DNA of 64,000 bases. It comes from Sapientia aquatica. GTDB taxonomy: Bacteria > Pseudomonadota > Gammaproteobacteria > Burkholderiales > Burkholderiaceae_D. The position numbers and the translations under genes are program-made. This document shows, piece by piece, positions 46,101-55,768 of this stretch. The stretch lies in the NCBI RefSeq assembly GCF_004358105.1, contig NZ_SMYL01000001.1:1-64000 (forward strand), written 5' to 3'. The notes under the pieces are model-generated. The model had not been told where the DNA came from. It saw only the letters and a list, made by a program, of their open reading frames with translations, and searched no databases. The number at the start of each line of letters is the position of its first letter. Position 1 is the stretch's first letter.

Positions 46101-46912
46101 TTAACCCCCGTCGCTTGCCCGTTTGAGGTCGGAAACGTTTTGCCGGTGATGTCGCCAGGGCCGCGCAAAGTGATGGCGTTATACAAAACTCCAGGTGATA
46201 ACGGGTCGTAGGCGCTACCGTTATCGCCTTTATTAGCGTAGTTACCGTATTCATCGATACCTAAACCTAGGAATCCACCGGAAAATCCATCTGGCGGGCT
46301 TTTGCCTGGGGAGCAGTCGTACCCCAGCGCACCCCCGAATGAACCGGTGGCATTCACCACGTAGATTCCACTGCTATCGGTTGAGTACTTCGAGGCATCT
46401 AATAAAAAGAAGTTAATACCGTCCGCGCCGGAGTTTTGTTTGCCGTTATTGTAGGCATTTCCACCCCACGTTAAGGTGTTAAAGGTGATGTGCAAACCTT
46501 GATTACTCGGGAATGAGTTACCACTAATAATGGCGCCGGTTTCGTTGTTACCGTTAGTGCTAGACATGCCGGAGCTAGCTCCATTGGTCAGCCGTAACGC
46601 GCCACTTAAGCTTGCGTCAGGCAATTTTCCACCGGTTTTGCCGCCGACAAGCGTGCTGCCAAGCTTGGCATAGTACTGGTTCGCATTGCCGCTTCCATCG
46701 ACGCAGCCAGGAACTGTTCCATTGGGAACTGTGGCTCCTTTAGTTGAATAATCGGTACTCGCTGTAAGGCAAGCGCCGTTAATGGCAATCCACGGGTGCG
46801 TTAATTTGTTGGTATTGAAATCTTCTTGCACGGTAATTTGCGCGTACGAAAATAAGGGCGTTAGCGCAACCATCACGAATGCGCCGGTCACGCTGATCGA
46901 GTATTTTTTCAT
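43175..46912 (-). CDS. pilY1: PilY1-like type IV pilus tip/adhesin protein with lectin-like N-terminus
   Basis: About 1245 residues. Signal peptide ([19 protein letters not shown]). Residues ~25-280 resemble an L-type lectin/concanavalin fold: [12 protein letters not shown] and [18 protein letters not shown]. The C-terminal half is the PilY1 beta-propeller (SAQLND-like [19 protein letters not shown], then AYVPSLAL). Its calcium site D925-L-D-G-D929-H-I-V-D933 is intact. PilY1 sits at the pilus tip or secretin and controls adhesion and retraction. ATG 46912 has AAGGAG at good spacing; the ATG at 46933 lacks it. Confidence 0.88.
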   Translation of the reverse strand: MKKYSISVTGAFVMVALTPLFSYAQITVQEDFNTNKLTHPWIAINGACLTASTDYSTKGATVPNGTVPGCVDGSGNANQYYAKLGSTLVGGKTGGKLPDASLSGALRLTNGASSGMSSTNGNNETGAIISGNSFPSNQGLHITFNTLTWGGNAYNNGKQNSGADGINFFLLDASKYSTDSSGIYVVNATGSFGGALGYDCSPGKSPPDGFSGGFLGLGIDEYGNYANKGDNGSAYDPLSPGVLYNAITLRGPGDITGKTFPTSNGQATGVNPGQGPIVSPANVCKYGFYTTSATPTSSTTSVSIAGSPKSSTTTYTPDYKNNVVTEVVYNVGKSSYTTTTNVYPFTLVKDYPILTKPQALAGGNVIFNQEYIATPQRQNAIPISYTVDITSGGLLSISYSYNNGVSTPVITNASILDKVTYPTTGLPDNFLYGFAAGTGGGSNNHEITCFKAAQYTDSSSSAGGNIPQNTQVKDKSGEQIYLASYNPTFWSGSLTATALYVKSDGSVGIGNVDSNGKFTDSSALWDAGCVLTGVVTGQTCVTTKGGPVAAQSSSSRFISTWSGSNTAGAAGTTFSSGNFGNFPSNSQTALNDSTVTPGSSDSLGSARVDYLRGDRSREVTKVFRTRRSVLGDIINSSPVSVGAPSGSYPTTGSWVDLIQPSDSMKEGTSYATFQSKNSSRLNLVLAGANDGMLHAFQAGTWSNGTFSQTNNDGKEAFAYVPSLALNTIHNNYDIGEFDYMGMLYAHNAFVDATPGFGDLYYNNAWHTWAVGGLGAGGNLTGVNDNPAGTAVGAIYALDITNVAVPETDASVNSRVMGDWNSNTITCDNNNSCGQFLGSTYGTPIIKRLHSGNWAIIFGNGLNSAKGTSGIFVGEITGAGPTVTFHYYDTGAGPVIDTAQIDPLTNKVSTIKNPASNGMTYVTGADLDGDHIVDYVYGGDSVGNIWRFDLTSTDPTKWGNSPFNLFNATNSSGNGLQPITTAPIVSAITYNSTQRVMINFGTGRQYPQSLNVAASYAPAGQELYGIWDWNMDAWNKLQSTQYVSLSKSPGTINTSNLTTQTLTDLKSLGINFGTNNVTGASQGYTASSIPICFPDVTGCSGPGTVTPSYGWVLALPNTGEEIIYNPTINNGILFVNSIIPSNIDNLSCTAQPPSGFSYAIDAGTGGASVGVFNPASDIPSSTPVVGVGISGVGTPYFAIAADPKNNTVTTMITQTQQGNPIGFKVNLGSSGTGPAGSNRLTWLEIR

Positions 46913-47106
46913 GTTAATAAACTCCTTTTTCATCTTCTGTCTATCTCAACTAAACAGTTGAATTGAATTAAATTATGTTCAGACTGCGTTGGACTGGTTT
47001 AAACACACAAATTTATCTACCTAAGTAAAGCAAGCATCGGCGTCAACATGATGCGTTGTTACGTTGCACTTAGGCGCGACTAAGCTGATAGCTTTTTTAG
47101 AAAGCC

Positions 47107-47724
47107 TTAGTTACCTAAATTCTTCGTTGGCGTTGCCCCAGCTCCAGAGCCACCCAATAAAAAAATACTTTGAACAATAGCTTGCGTGCCGTTCGCACCG
47201 CCCCCGCCGCCGTACCCGATGGCCGTCACGCGAAACATTTTTTGTGAGTTGACGATGCCAAGATAATGAATCACAAAACCGGGCGAGCTTGAATACACCA
47301 CATCATTAATTGTGGCACCGGTTTTAACAATCGCGCCGGTTGCACCAGAGGTTACTGACGCCATATTGGGTGGTGTATAGGGAAAGTATTTGAGCGCAGA
47401 TACATTCGCAAGTGTTGGGCCCGGGTCTTGATTATTGGGGCACACTTGAATCACTGTGGGTACGGCAGTGGCGCTGCAAGATGGGACTGGAACGAGGTTT
47501 GAGCCAGATTGTTGTAGCCACCATTCGCCATACTGCAATGCATCTTGTGCGCTTTGCAGGGCGCGTTGTTTTTCACGGGTATTACCAGCGATTTTTTCCA
47601 GCAAATTATTGCTGCGAAAAACGCTAATTGCCAAGATCGTCATCAGCAGCATGATGATTAGACTGGCTATCAGCGCCACGCCTTGTTGTTTAGACTTTGC
47701 TGTGAGGGAAGGATGAGTCATCAT
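47107..47724 (-). CDS. pilX: PilX-like minor pilin assembly protein
   Basis: 205 residues. KQQGVALIASLIIMLLMTILAISVFRSNNLLEKIAGNTREKQRALQSAQDALQYGEWWL is the PilX N-terminal domain, a type IVa class with G at the cleavage site but no Glu5. It forms the priming complex at the pilus tip with PilV, PilW, FimU and PilY1. It overlaps pilW by four bases. Confidence 0.88.
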   Translation of the reverse strand: MMTHPSLTAKSKQQGVALIASLIIMLLMTILAISVFRSNNLLEKIAGNTREKQRALQSAQDALQYGEWWLQQSGSNLVPVPSCSATAVPTVIQVCPNNQDPGPTLANVSALKYFPYTPPNMASVTSGATGAIVKTGATINDVVYSSSPGFVIHYLGIVNSQKMFRVTAIGYGGGGGANGTQAIVQSIFLLGGSGAGATPTKNLGN

Positions 47725-48557
47725 GATTTCGACATTAAGCTAATGGTTTGAACCCAGGGCGTGGTCGGCGAAGTGCTGGTGTAGGCCGCATTTGGATTCA
47801 ATAAATTGGGGGTGAAAAAATTAAGCGTAATTTGAATTGAGCGCACGTTGAGCCACTTACCGTTTGTTTGCACATCGGTTGCGGTCAAATAGGTGTCCGT
47901 TGTGCCAGACAATACTGAGTCAACACCATACAGAATTGACATGCTGTACACATCGTTCGCTAACACCAGCGGAGTATTAGGCTTACCGTTATTGGTTGTA
48001 ACGGAGCACACGAGCTGCCATGAGGAGTTGATATAAAAGCTGTTGACGAATGTCGTTAGCGTGCTCGCTGGAGCCGTTCCCCCCTGACAATTAATAATTC
48101 CATCCTGATCGACACCACCCGATTGGAAGTAAATATTGACCGAATCACTTTTGGCACCAGTGCCTGAGCCACCGCCAATTCCCACAATCCCCGCGCCGGC
48201 GGTGAAGCTTGACCCATCAGTGTTATTGGTTGCCAATTGCGGTAAGGCAAGGACATTGGCGGTCGCAGATGTCGGCTTGCCAGCATAAAAGCCCGCCAAT
48301 TGCACGGTATTGGCTAACATAACTACGCCTAAACGTTGATTTTCTTGCGCTTGACCTAGTTTATTTTGTGATTGCGAAGTGCTGTACATGCTCAAAAATA
48401 TCTGGCTAAGACCCAAGGTCAAAAATAAACCAATGAGTACGGCGACCATTAATTCAATGAGGCTAAATCCAGATTGAAGACCCGGACGGACGCGTGCTAG
48501 CAAGCCTTGGGAAGCACTTGGACGGCGGCAGCCATTGAGGGAGTGGATAGAGTTCAT
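47721..48557 (-). CDS. pilW: PilW-like minor pilin
   Basis: 278 residues. The prepilin motif QSGFSLIELMVAVLIGLFLTLGLSQIFL lies near residue 30, with a long leader, and a typical PilW globular domain follows. It overlaps pilV and pilX by four bases each, so the genes are coupled. Confidence 0.88.
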   Translation of the reverse strand: MNSIHSLNGCRRPSASQGLLARVRPGLQSGFSLIELMVAVLIGLFLTLGLSQIFLSMYSTSQSQNKLGQAQENQRLGVVMLANTVQLAGFYAGKPTSATANVLALPQLATNNTDGSSFTAGAGIVGIGGGSGTGAKSDSVNIYFQSGGVDQDGIINCQGGTAPASTLTTFVNSFYINSSWQLVCSVTTNNGKPNTPLVLANDVYSMSILYGVDSVLSGTTDTYLTATDVQTNGKWLNVRSIQITLNFFTPNLLNPNAAYTSTSPTTPWVQTISLMSKS

Positions 48558-49105
48558 GGCTGTACGTATAAATAATAGTATTGGGTGGTCGCGGACTGAT
48601 TGGCGACAATCGAGGCAGTGCTAGCGTTACCAGCGGCTTGTTTTTCTACCCAGCTAATGGCAATTGTGCAACTGGTTGGCCCACCCGCAGCGGTGCAATT
48701 GATATTGAGTCCGTAGCTTGGTGCGATCTGGTACAAATTCTTTAAGCGTGTATCAAATTCATACGCCGCCACGGCCGTCTTGGTGCAAGGAGAAGCAATT
48801 GTGCAGCTAGCTGGAACATTACCGAAATAGCTCGTGCTGGTTCCCGTGAACGTACAAGCTTTTGGCCCGTTGCACGGCGGCGTGGTGGTTTGCCAATAAC
48901 CGCGATTGTCGTGCAAAACGGAAGCAATACTGCTAGCCTGCAAGGCGATCAATCCCCGCGATCCGGAGACCTGAGTGTTAGAAATCGACAGCGCTTGCAT
49001 TTTGGCGATACCTAGCACGCCAAGCGCAATGATAAGCAAGGCGATCAGCACTTCGAGCAAGCTCACGCCGAGTTGCTTTTGTTTGAGGGCGGTGTTTATG
49101 AGCAT
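48554..49105 (-). CDS. pilV: PilV-like minor pilin
   Basis: 183 residues. KQLGVSLLEVLIALLIIALGVLGIAKMQALSISNTQ is the PilV N-terminal signature. The globular part has several cysteine pairs (PPCNGPKACTF, ASCTIASPCT), likely disulfides. It overlaps fimT-like gene by 10 bases and pilW by four. Confidence 0.88.
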   Translation of the reverse strand: MLINTALKQKQLGVSLLEVLIALLIIALGVLGIAKMQALSISNTQVSGSRGLIALQASSIASVLHDNRGYWQTTTPPCNGPKACTFTGTSTSYFGNVPASCTIASPCTKTAVAAYEFDTRLKNLYQIAPSYGLNINCTAAGGPTSCTIAISWVEKQAAGNASTASIVANQSATTQYYYLYVQP

Positions 49106-49698
49106 GAGAAACCTGTTGCGGGCGTATCGCCGTATTTGTAGACTTTTTGACGACCTAGTGCATCGAGAAATAAGCAGCGGGTCGCAGCGTTGTTAATGGG
49201 GGCATTATGCAAGGTGAATAACTGACCAGTGGCGTTACCAAAATTAACGCCGAATCCATCGCGATTGTAGGTAATTGAATTGGTCGCGGGTGAGGATGTG
49301 ATTGTGTCTTTGGTTGTTAAGCTAGGTTGAACGCGCAGTTTTACGTCAGTACCCTTGGTGAAAGCGGCGGGAGAGGCGGCGCTAATATTGGAGAAAATGA
49401 TCCAACCTGAGTTCCACGTGGTGCCGCTGCAAGACGCGCCATCGGTTGAGGCGCAAATGGTTACGTTTTGGCCCTCTTTGATCGCCTCGGAACGTGCATA
49501 TTGCATGTCCATCATTAAATTCGTGACCTCAGTATTGGATTGCTGAGTTTGAATAGCGCTATTGAATTGCGGCGCTGCAATCATCAGCAAAATGGTGCCA
49601 ATCGCCAAAGCAATCATAAGCTCGACCAGTGAAAAGCCTCGTTCTCGCTGACTGGGCGACAACGTGCTTGGTCTATAGCGCTGTTGAGTCAATGACAT
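49096..49698 (-). CDS. GspH/FimT-family pseudopilin (FimU-like)
   Basis: 200 residues. ERGFSLVELMIALAIGTILLMIAAPQF is the prepilin motif, and GTILLMIAAP...TQQSNTEVTNLMMDMQYARSEAIKEGQNVTICAS is the GspH/FimT block. The first gene of the six-gene minor pilin operon that ends at 42634; function is to help prime pilus assembly. Confidence 0.88.
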   Translation of the reverse strand: MSLTQQRYRPSTLSPSQRERGFSLVELMIALAIGTILLMIAAPQFNSAIQTQQSNTEVTNLMMDMQYARSEAIKEGQNVTICASTDGASCSGTTWNSGWIIFSNISAASPAAFTKGTDVKLRVQPSLTTKDTITSSPATNSITYNRDGFGVNFGNATGQLFTLHNAPINNAATRCLFLDALGRQKVYKYGDTPATGFSCS

Positions 49699-50012
49699 TA
49701 ATTCTTCCTAAACAAAGTAGTTAAAAGTGAATTCGCACGGCGTACGCCATTAATTACCGGATAGCATCACTTTACATTGTCTAAGGGAAATATTTAACTC
49801 CGCTGGTCAGCCAAAATTAACCGCTTATCTCTCCGGAGCGCGATTTAAGTAACTTTTTTGAAATTTTTATGTTGCTCGAAACGGTTTTGGTGGAGCTAGG
49901 AGGCGAAGTGAGAGCGCGCGGTCAGTAGCAGCACCCGTAGGGGCTTGTTTCGTGGACGCCCTTGGCCGATGTCGGCGGCGGCAAGGCGATGCGGCAGGGG
50001 GGATGGCCGAAA
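49699..50012. other. Region between pilus operon and folK
   Basis: 314 bases with no supported gene. The part next to the pilin start must carry the pilus operon promoter, not assignable with confidence. From 49890 to 50000 it is GC-rich and guanine-rich on the plus strand but no repeat or hairpin stands out. Confidence 0.4.
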
Positions 50013-50498
50013 TTAGCTTAGGCGGCGAATCGCTTGATCAGCGACCAAAGGCAGCAAATCGGAAACCAGTCCGACTTGAGGAATCAGTATTTCCGGCGCA
50101 ATAGCGTGCAGCGGAACGACGACAAAAGCGCGTTGATGCATGCGCGGATGGGGGAGTTGTAATTCAGTGGATTGTAGCGTGATCTGATCGAACAAGAGTA
50201 GATCTAAATCCAAGGTGCGCGGTGCATTTTGATAAGTACGCACCCGCCCAAATTCGTGCTCAATGGCTTGCAGAGCGCGCAATAATTCTAAGGGTTCTAG
50301 CTCGGTAGCTAATTCAGCGACCGCGTTGACGTAATCGTTGCCGGTCGCCTCTATTGGTGCGGTGAGATACAGCGCGGAACGATTCACCAAACGCGTGTGT
50401 GGAATCGCATGTAACGCTTCCAAGGCCGCTTCCACGGTGGCTTGCGCATCGCCTAAATTGGCGCCCAATCCTATGAGCGCCTGATGAGGTGTAGACAT
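50013..50498 (-). CDS. folK: 2-amino-4-hydroxy-6-hydroxymethyldihydropteridine pyrophosphokinase
   Basis: 161 residues. QALIGLGANLGDAQATVEAALEAL at the start and the HPPK signature RTLDLDLLLFDQ. Transfers pyrophosphate from ATP to the pterin in folate synthesis. It lies six bases after pcnB, in the widely conserved pcnB-folK pair. Confidence 0.96.
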   Translation of the reverse strand: MSTPHQALIGLGANLGDAQATVEAALEALHAIPHTRLVNRSALYLTAPIEATGNDYVNAVAELATELEPLELLRALQAIEHEFGRVRTYQNAPRTLDLDLLLFDQITLQSTELQLPHPRMHQRAFVVVPLHAIAPEILIPQVGLVSDLLPLVADQAIRRLS

Positions 50499-50504
50499 GG
50501 GGAT

Positions 50505-51974
50505 TTATTCGGCTGCACCAGGTTTTCTCGGACGGCGGCGACGTTTCTTGGCAGCGGGTTTGTCCATGTTCTCAGCACCCGCTGTTGATGCCGATGCGGC
50601 TGGCCCAGATGCGGATTTTGTTGCAGGTTTTTTCGGAGCGCGCGATTTCGCGGCTAACAAGGCTTCGCGGCCTTGATTGTCGGCGGCTAAAAAATCGACC
50701 CACCAGTTGGCGATTTCTTCGTCTATTTCACCCGACGCAGCGCGCAACACCAAGAAATCCAATCCCGCTCTAAAGCGCGGATGCTCGATTAACTTGTAGG
50801 GGGTTTTACCCACGCGGCGATCAAAGCGTGGTTGCATCGCCCAAATGTCGCGCATATCCGAACCAATGCGGCGTTGCAGCGCTAGCGATTCAGTTTGGGT
50901 TTGCAGCACATCGTCAGCCGCTAGGTGCAGCGCGGGAATCGGATGCTCACCCGCCGCTTCGTATTTCTGCCACTTTTCCAACACCTGATGCCACAGCAGC
51001 GATGCAAATAAAAAGCCGGGGGAAATGGTTTTGCCTTGGCGCACGCGCTCATCTGTGTTGTTGAGTGCGAGCGTGACAAATTTTGCGCCTATCGGCTGTT
51101 CTAACACCACATCTAATAAAGGCAACAGGCCGCGATGCAAGCCCTCTTGGCGCAATTGTTTTAAGCACGCTAAAGCATGACCGCTGCTTAATAATTTCAA
51201 CATTTCATCGAACACGCGTGCGGCGGGCACGTTGTCGATCAATTCGGCCATTTCTGCGATCGGCGCGCGCGTGGTGGTGGCGATCTCAAATTGCAGCTTG
51301 GCAGCGAAGCGCACCACGCGCAGCATGCGCACCGGGTCTTCGCGGTAACGTGCTTCGGGTTGTCCAATGATGCGCAGGATTTTTTTGCGAATATCGTGCA
51401 TGCCGCCGTGGTAATCCAGCACGGTTTGGGTCGTGGGATCGTAATACATGGCGTTGATGGTGAAGTCGCGTCGGGTGGCGTCTTCGTGCTGCTCACCAAA
51501 AGTGTTGTCGCGCAAAACTCGGCCGAATTCGTCTTTCGGTGCGCCGTCGCTGGATGCGCCACGGAAGGTGGTGACTTCTAATAAATCTTGTCCAAACATG
51601 ACATGCACAATTTGGAAACGCTTGCCGATAATAAATGCGCGGCGGAATAGGCGTTTGACTTGTTCGGGCGTGGCATCGGTGGCGATGTCGAAATCTTTGG
51701 GTTTTACGCCCAAGAGCAAATCGCGCACCGCGCCGCCGACGATAAAGGCTTTGAATCCGGCTTGTTGCAAGGTGTTGGTGACCCGAATGGCATTGTTGGA
51801 CACCAAATCGGGATCAATCCCGTGTTCTTTGACGGTTAGCGTTTTGAGCTTGGCCACGACCGGTTTGGCCGCCTTGCTAACTTTCTCAGCCTTGGCAGCT
51901 TTTGCGGGTTTGCCAGCGCTCGGCTCTTTGGATTCGCCGCCGCCAAAAAAACGTTTTATTAAGCTTTTAATCAT
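50505..51974 (-). CDS. pcnB: Poly(A) polymerase I
   Basis: 489 residues. The nucleotidyltransferase block FIVGGAVRDLLLGVKPKDFDIATDATPEQVKRLF has the metal aspartates D-x-D. The RNA-binding RREDPVRMLRVVRFAAKLQFEI-type segment follows (REDPVRMLRVVRF). N- and C-terminal tails are lysine/alanine rich (AKAAKAEKVSKAAK; KKRRRRPRKPG). It adds 3' poly(A) tails that mark RNA for decay. The coding sequence overlaps the upstream HAD gene by 8 bases. Confidence 0.94.
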   Translation of the reverse strand: MIKSLIKRFFGGGESKEPSAGKPAKAAKAEKVSKAAKPVVAKLKTLTVKEHGIDPDLVSNNAIRVTNTLQQAGFKAFIVGGAVRDLLLGVKPKDFDIATDATPEQVKRLFRRAFIIGKRFQIVHVMFGQDLLEVTTFRGASSDGAPKDEFGRVLRDNTFGEQHEDATRRDFTINAMYYDPTTQTVLDYHGGMHDIRKKILRIIGQPEARYREDPVRMLRVVRFAAKLQFEIATTTRAPIAEMAELIDNVPAARVFDEMLKLLSSGHALACLKQLRQEGLHRGLLPLLDVVLEQPIGAKFVTLALNNTDERVRQGKTISPGFLFASLLWHQVLEKWQKYEAAGEHPIPALHLAADDVLQTQTESLALQRRIGSDMRDIWAMQPRFDRRVGKTPYKLIEHPRFRAGLDFLVLRAASGEIDEEIANWWVDFLAADNQGREALLAAKSRAPKKPATKSASGPAASASTAGAENMDKPAAKKRRRRPRKPGAAE

Positions 51975-52650
51975 TGAAAATCTTTAAAATTGGCCAGCCA
52001 TGCGCGTTCGCATGTGCGGATAATCGTGCATTGGGGTTGGTTGCAACCGGGTGGCTGACCAGCTCAAGCAAAGGCAGATCATTGTGTGAGTCACTATAAA
52101 AGTGGCTTTGCTCAAAATTGCCCAGCGTTGTGTTGCGCTGCGCTAACCAAGCATGTAAATGGTCCACTTTGCCGCTACCCGAGGTCGGATTGCCGATTAG
52201 TTTACCTGTTATGCGCCCATCCGTGGAAATTTCTGGCTGTGCGGCAATTAAATGTTGCACGCCCAAGGCTTGTGCAATCGGTTCGGTCACAAAACGATTG
52301 GTCGCGGTGATGATCATGACTAAATCGTTATTGTGTTTGGCAATCAAATCATAGGCCGCGGGTAATAAGGCTGGATTGATCACTTCGTGCATAAATTGCT
52401 GATGCATCGTTGCTAATTGTTCTGGTGAAAATGTTGCTAAGGTACCGAGCGCAAATTCCAGATATTCCCGCGCATCCAATGTCCCAGCTTGGTATTGAGC
52501 AAAAAAGTCCTTATTGCGTTGTTCAAAATAAGCGACATCGACCGCACCAATTCGGCATAAAAACTGGCCCCACTCGTAATCCGAATCAATCGGCAATAAA
52601 GTGTGATCGAGATCGAAGATGGCAATACGTCGGTAATCGAGTGGATTCAT
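51967..52650 (-). CDS. HAD-IB family phosphatase
   Basis: About 227 residues. HAD motif I is IAIFDLDHTLLPIDSDYEW, motif II is VMIITATN, and motif IV is HFYSDSHNDLPLLE. SerB-like subfamily IB; likely a phosphatase on phosphoserine or another small metabolite. ATG 52650 is preferred because relatives start just before motif I; ATG 52680 would overlap hda. It lies in the conserved hda-HAD-pcnB-folK string. Confidence 0.88.
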   Translation of the reverse strand: MNPLDYRRIAIFDLDHTLLPIDSDYEWGQFLCRIGAVDVAYFEQRNKDFFAQYQAGTLDAREYLEFALGTLATFSPEQLATMHQQFMHEVINPALLPAAYDLIAKHNNDLVMIITATNRFVTEPIAQALGVQHLIAAQPEISTDGRITGKLIGNPTSGSGKVDHLHAWLAQRNTTLGNFEQSHFYSDSHNDLPLLELVSHPVATNPNARLSAHANAHGWPILKIFND

Positions 52651-52660
52651 GGCGCAGGAA

Positions 52661-53347
52661 TTAAGTGGTGGAGTAACCATTTTTTTGCAGCATCACTTCA
52701 CGCAGCAATGGCAGGGTGATCGGGCGTTTGGTTTCGAGCGAAAAATTAACCAATGTATCAACCATGCTGGTTAACGATGGCATATCGCGCCGATAGTGGG
52801 TGATTAAATAGGGCAGAACGCCAGCCGGAATCGTAATCCCGCGTGCCAAAGCCGCACCTTCTAACGCAGCGATTTTGTCTTCATCGGTTAAGCCGTGCAA
52901 TTGATAAATCAAGCCCCAGCCCAAGCGTGTGCGTAAGTCCTCGCGCACACCTAAGATCGCTGGCGGCAAGGAACCGGCGGCCACGAGAAAGGCATTGTTT
53001 TCTTTGATCTGATTAAACAGATTAAAGGCCGCAATCTGTTTGGTCGCTGCGATTTGCTGGCAATCGTCTAATAAATACAAACTGATTTCGGGCGAATAAT
53101 CAAAGTCGGCTAACAAGGCAGTTGCTTGGATGTAACGCGCGGCGGGATCGTTGGCTAAGGCGTGCAACAAGTGGGATTTACCCGCACCGGCTTCGCCCCA
53201 TAAATATACGGTGCGTTCGCCGTAAGTGCTCGGGGTACGCAGGCTAAAGGAACGTAATAAATGCGCGACTTCGGCATTTTGACCAACGACGAAAGTATCT
53301 AAACTCGGCGGATTTTCCGCATCGATATCCAACAACAATTGCTTCAT
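52661..53347 (-). CDS. hda: DnaA regulatory inactivator Hda
   Basis: 228 residues. Opens KQLLLDIDAENPPSLDTFVVGQNAEV; Walker A is LWGEAGAGKSHLLHA, and sensor region LLDDCQQI follows. Sequence relates to the DnaA AAA+ domain without the DNA-binding end. With the sliding clamp it stimulates ATP hydrolysis by DnaA to prevent re-initiation. A QLLLDI-type clamp-binding motif at the N-terminus is present. It overlaps perM by four bases. Confidence 0.93.
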   Translation of the reverse strand: MKQLLLDIDAENPPSLDTFVVGQNAEVAHLLRSFSLRTPSTYGERTVYLWGEAGAGKSHLLHALANDPAARYIQATALLADFDYSPEISLYLLDDCQQIAATKQIAAFNLFNQIKENNAFLVAAGSLPPAILGVREDLRTRLGWGLIYQLHGLTDEDKIAALEGAALARGITIPAGVLPYLITHYRRDMPSLTSMVDTLVNFSLETKRPITLPLLREVMLQKNGYSTT

Positions 53348-54423
53348 GAGGCGTTATAAAAAGTGCTTTTATAGTAGAGGGCGCGCAGATGTTTAAACGC
53401 GACAGAGGTAATTGCCGAAGCAGGTAGTGCCAACAAAATGCCGATGAAGCCAAATAGCTGACCAAACGCCAATAACGCAAAAATCACCGCCAGCGGCGGC
53501 AAGCCGATGCGTTCACCGACCAAACGCGGTGTTAAGTAAAAGCCTTCCATCACTTGACCGATGCCGTAAATAATGGCGACTAACAGCAACCCGTGCATGG
53601 CATCAAATTGCAAAATCGCGCCAATGATCGCTAAGCACAAACCGAAGCCAAAACCAATGTAGGGAATAAACACCAGCAAGCCGGTCAGAATCCCCACCGG
53701 CAACGCCACGGAAAAACCGGCCAAGGTTAATGCGCTCGAATAGTATCCGGCCAGCACCAACATCACTAGCAATTGCCCACGTAAATATTGCGCCAACAAG
53801 TCGTCAGTCTCTTTGATTAAATCGGTTGTTTTACCAACCCAACGACGTGGAATGAATAAATGAAGGCGGTTAATAATGGCGTGCCAATCAAGCAGTAAAT
53901 AAAACAGCACCATTGGAATTAATAAAATATTAGCAATTAAACCGAGTACGGCGGTTCCGCCAACTTTGACTGATTCCAATACGCCGGTAGCGATTTTTTG
54001 GCCGCTTTCCGCTAAACGTGTGGTGATTAAATCTTTAATGCCTGCGCTATCCAACTTAACGTGGATGTTGTATTCAAGCAGTTTCGGTTCGAGGTAGTCG
54101 TGTAATTGATCGAGGAATTTGGGGATTTGCTCTTGCAGTAGCGGAATTTCATTTTGCACAACAGGCAGGACGATTAATACCAAGGCCAGAATCGACGCCA
54201 ATAACAAAAGCATGGCGATCAATGCGCCCAGCGACCGCGGAATCGAGCGCTTGCCAAATTTGACTTTGCATAACCTATCGACCAGCGGATTGAGCATGTA
54301 CGCCAGAATCGCTCCGGTCACAAATGGCATCAACACCGGTCCTAAAATGATCAATAACAGGACTAAGGCAATTCCGAGCAGGAGCCAAATAGCGGTTTGA
54401 AATTGTTCTTTAGTAAATGTCAT
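53344..54423 (-). CDS. AI-2E family transporter (PerM-like)
   Basis: 359 residues, about eight membrane segments (LLLGIALVLLLIILGPVLMPFVTGAILAYMLNPLVDRL) and the family block near GFGFGLCLAIIGAIL and VGERIGLPPLAVIFALLAFGQLFGFIGILLALP. Members are efflux proteins, some sodium-driven; the substrate is unknown. Divergent from purM; with hda it forms one unit. Confidence 0.9.
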   Translation of the reverse strand: MTFTKEQFQTAIWLLLGIALVLLLIILGPVLMPFVTGAILAYMLNPLVDRLCKVKFGKRSIPRSLGALIAMLLLLASILALVLIVLPVVQNEIPLLQEQIPKFLDQLHDYLEPKLLEYNIHVKLDSAGIKDLITTRLAESGQKIATGVLESVKVGGTAVLGLIANILLIPMVLFYLLLDWHAIINRLHLFIPRRWVGKTTDLIKETDDLLAQYLRGQLLVMLVLAGYYSSALTLAGFSVALPVGILTGLLVFIPYIGFGFGLCLAIIGAILQFDAMHGLLLVAIIYGIGQVMEGFYLTPRLVGERIGLPPLAVIFALLAFGQLFGFIGILLALPASAITSVAFKHLRALYYKSTFYNAS

Positions 54424-54637
54424 AAGGGGAATTTGGGGCGGGATTTAACGATGTCCGATGAAAATGTCTGAATCAATAGGTGAATTAGGTCTGATTTGCT
54501 AAAATGTCGGTTTTGAGCAGCGTGCAAGTTAATGCTCTCGCGCAATGCACAACCCGTGAAAACACCGAATTTTACCCGATAGTGCTGCATTTCCAGCTAT
54601 TTTTACGGCCCCCTTTCTAAATACTTAGCCAGATATT

Positions 54638-55681
54638 ATGACTACATCCTCCAAAGTTTCCCTTTCCTATCGTGACGCAGGCGTTGACATTGACGCGGGC
54701 GATGCACTGATCGACGTAATTAAACCATTTGCTAAACGCACAATGCGTGAGGGTGTGTTGGCCGGTATCGGCGGTTTTGGCGCCTTGTTTGAAGTCAGCA
54801 AAAAATACAAAGAACCGGTGTTGGTCGCTGGTACTGACGGCGTGGGTACAAAGTTGAAGTTAGCTTTCCACTTGAATCGTCACGATACAGTTGGTATCGA
54901 TTTGGTCGCTATGAGCGTCAACGATATTTTGGTGCAAGGCGCTGAGCCATTGTTCTTCTTGGATTATTTCGCTTGCGGTAAATTAAATGTCAATGCCGCT
55001 GCCGATGTTATCAAAGGCGTCGCCCAAGGTTGCGAACAGGCCGGTTGCGCATTGATCGGCGGTGAAACTGCGGAAATGCCTTCGATGTATCCAGATGGCG
55101 AATACGACTTGGCTGGCTTTGCAGTCGGCGCGGTAGAAAAATCGAAAATCATCGACGGTTCCAAAATCGCTCCTGGCGATGTGGTGTTGGGCTTGGCTTC
55201 CTCTGGCGCCCATTCCAACGGTTATTCTTTAGTACGCAAAATTATTGAAGTGGCTCAACCGGATTTGGATGGCGACTTCCACGGTAAAAAATTAGCCGAT
55301 GTGTTGATGGCACCAACCCGCATTTACGTGAAACCATTGCTGGCTCTAATCGAATCTTTAGAAGTCAAAGGCATGGCGCATATCACTGGCGGTGGCTTGG
55401 TTGAAAACGTGCCGCGCGTGTTAGGCAAAAACCTCACGGCGATGTTGGATCACACTAAATGGACTATGCCGCCACTATTTACTTGGCTGCAAGAACACGG
55501 CAACGTGGCTGACGCTGAAATGCACCGCGTATTTAACTGCGGTATCGGCATGGTTGTGATTGTGTCGAAAGAAAACGCTGCCGCGGCCCTAGAGCAATTG
55601 ACCGCCGCGGGCGAGCAAGTATGGCAAATTGGCGAAATCCGCGCTCGTGTTGGTGATGAAGCGCAGACGCAAGTCATTTAA
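54638..55681 (+). CDS. purM: Phosphoribosylformylglycinamidine cyclo-ligase
   Basis: 347 residues. [26 protein letters not shown] at the start, then [15 protein letters not shown] (ATP/metal site), [11 protein letters not shown] and [18 protein letters not shown] synthetase of purine synthesis. Opposite strand to perM-hda, the usual betaproteobacterial arrangement. Confidence 0.97.
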   Translation: MTTSSKVSLSYRDAGVDIDAGDALIDVIKPFAKRTMREGVLAGIGGFGALFEVSKKYKEPVLVAGTDGVGTKLKLAFHLNRHDTVGIDLVAMSVNDILVQGAEPLFFLDYFACGKLNVNAAADVIKGVAQGCEQAGCALIGGETAEMPSMYPDGEYDLAGFAVGAVEKSKIIDGSKIAPGDVVLGLASSGAHSNGYSLVRKIIEVAQPDLDGDFHGKKLADVLMAPTRIYVKPLLALIESLEVKGMAHITGGGLVENVPRVLGKNLTAMLDHTKWTMPPLFTWLQEHGNVADAEMHRVFNCGIGMVVIVSKENAAAALEQLTAAGEQVWQIGEIRARVGDEAQTQVI

Positions 55682-55736
55682 TAATGCGAGGAATTGAAAA
55701 GGCTGGTAAAGCCGTTTAATTTCTGCTGAAGTAGTG

Positions 55737-55768
55737 AAAAGCCCTAATCCACGATTAGGGCTTTTTTT
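55737..55768 (+). terminator. Bidirectional terminator of purM and TMEM175 gene
   Basis: AAAAGCCCTAAT and ATTAGGGCTTTTTTT with a five-base loop. The 3' arm overlaps the last codons of the convergent gene. Confidence 0.9.
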
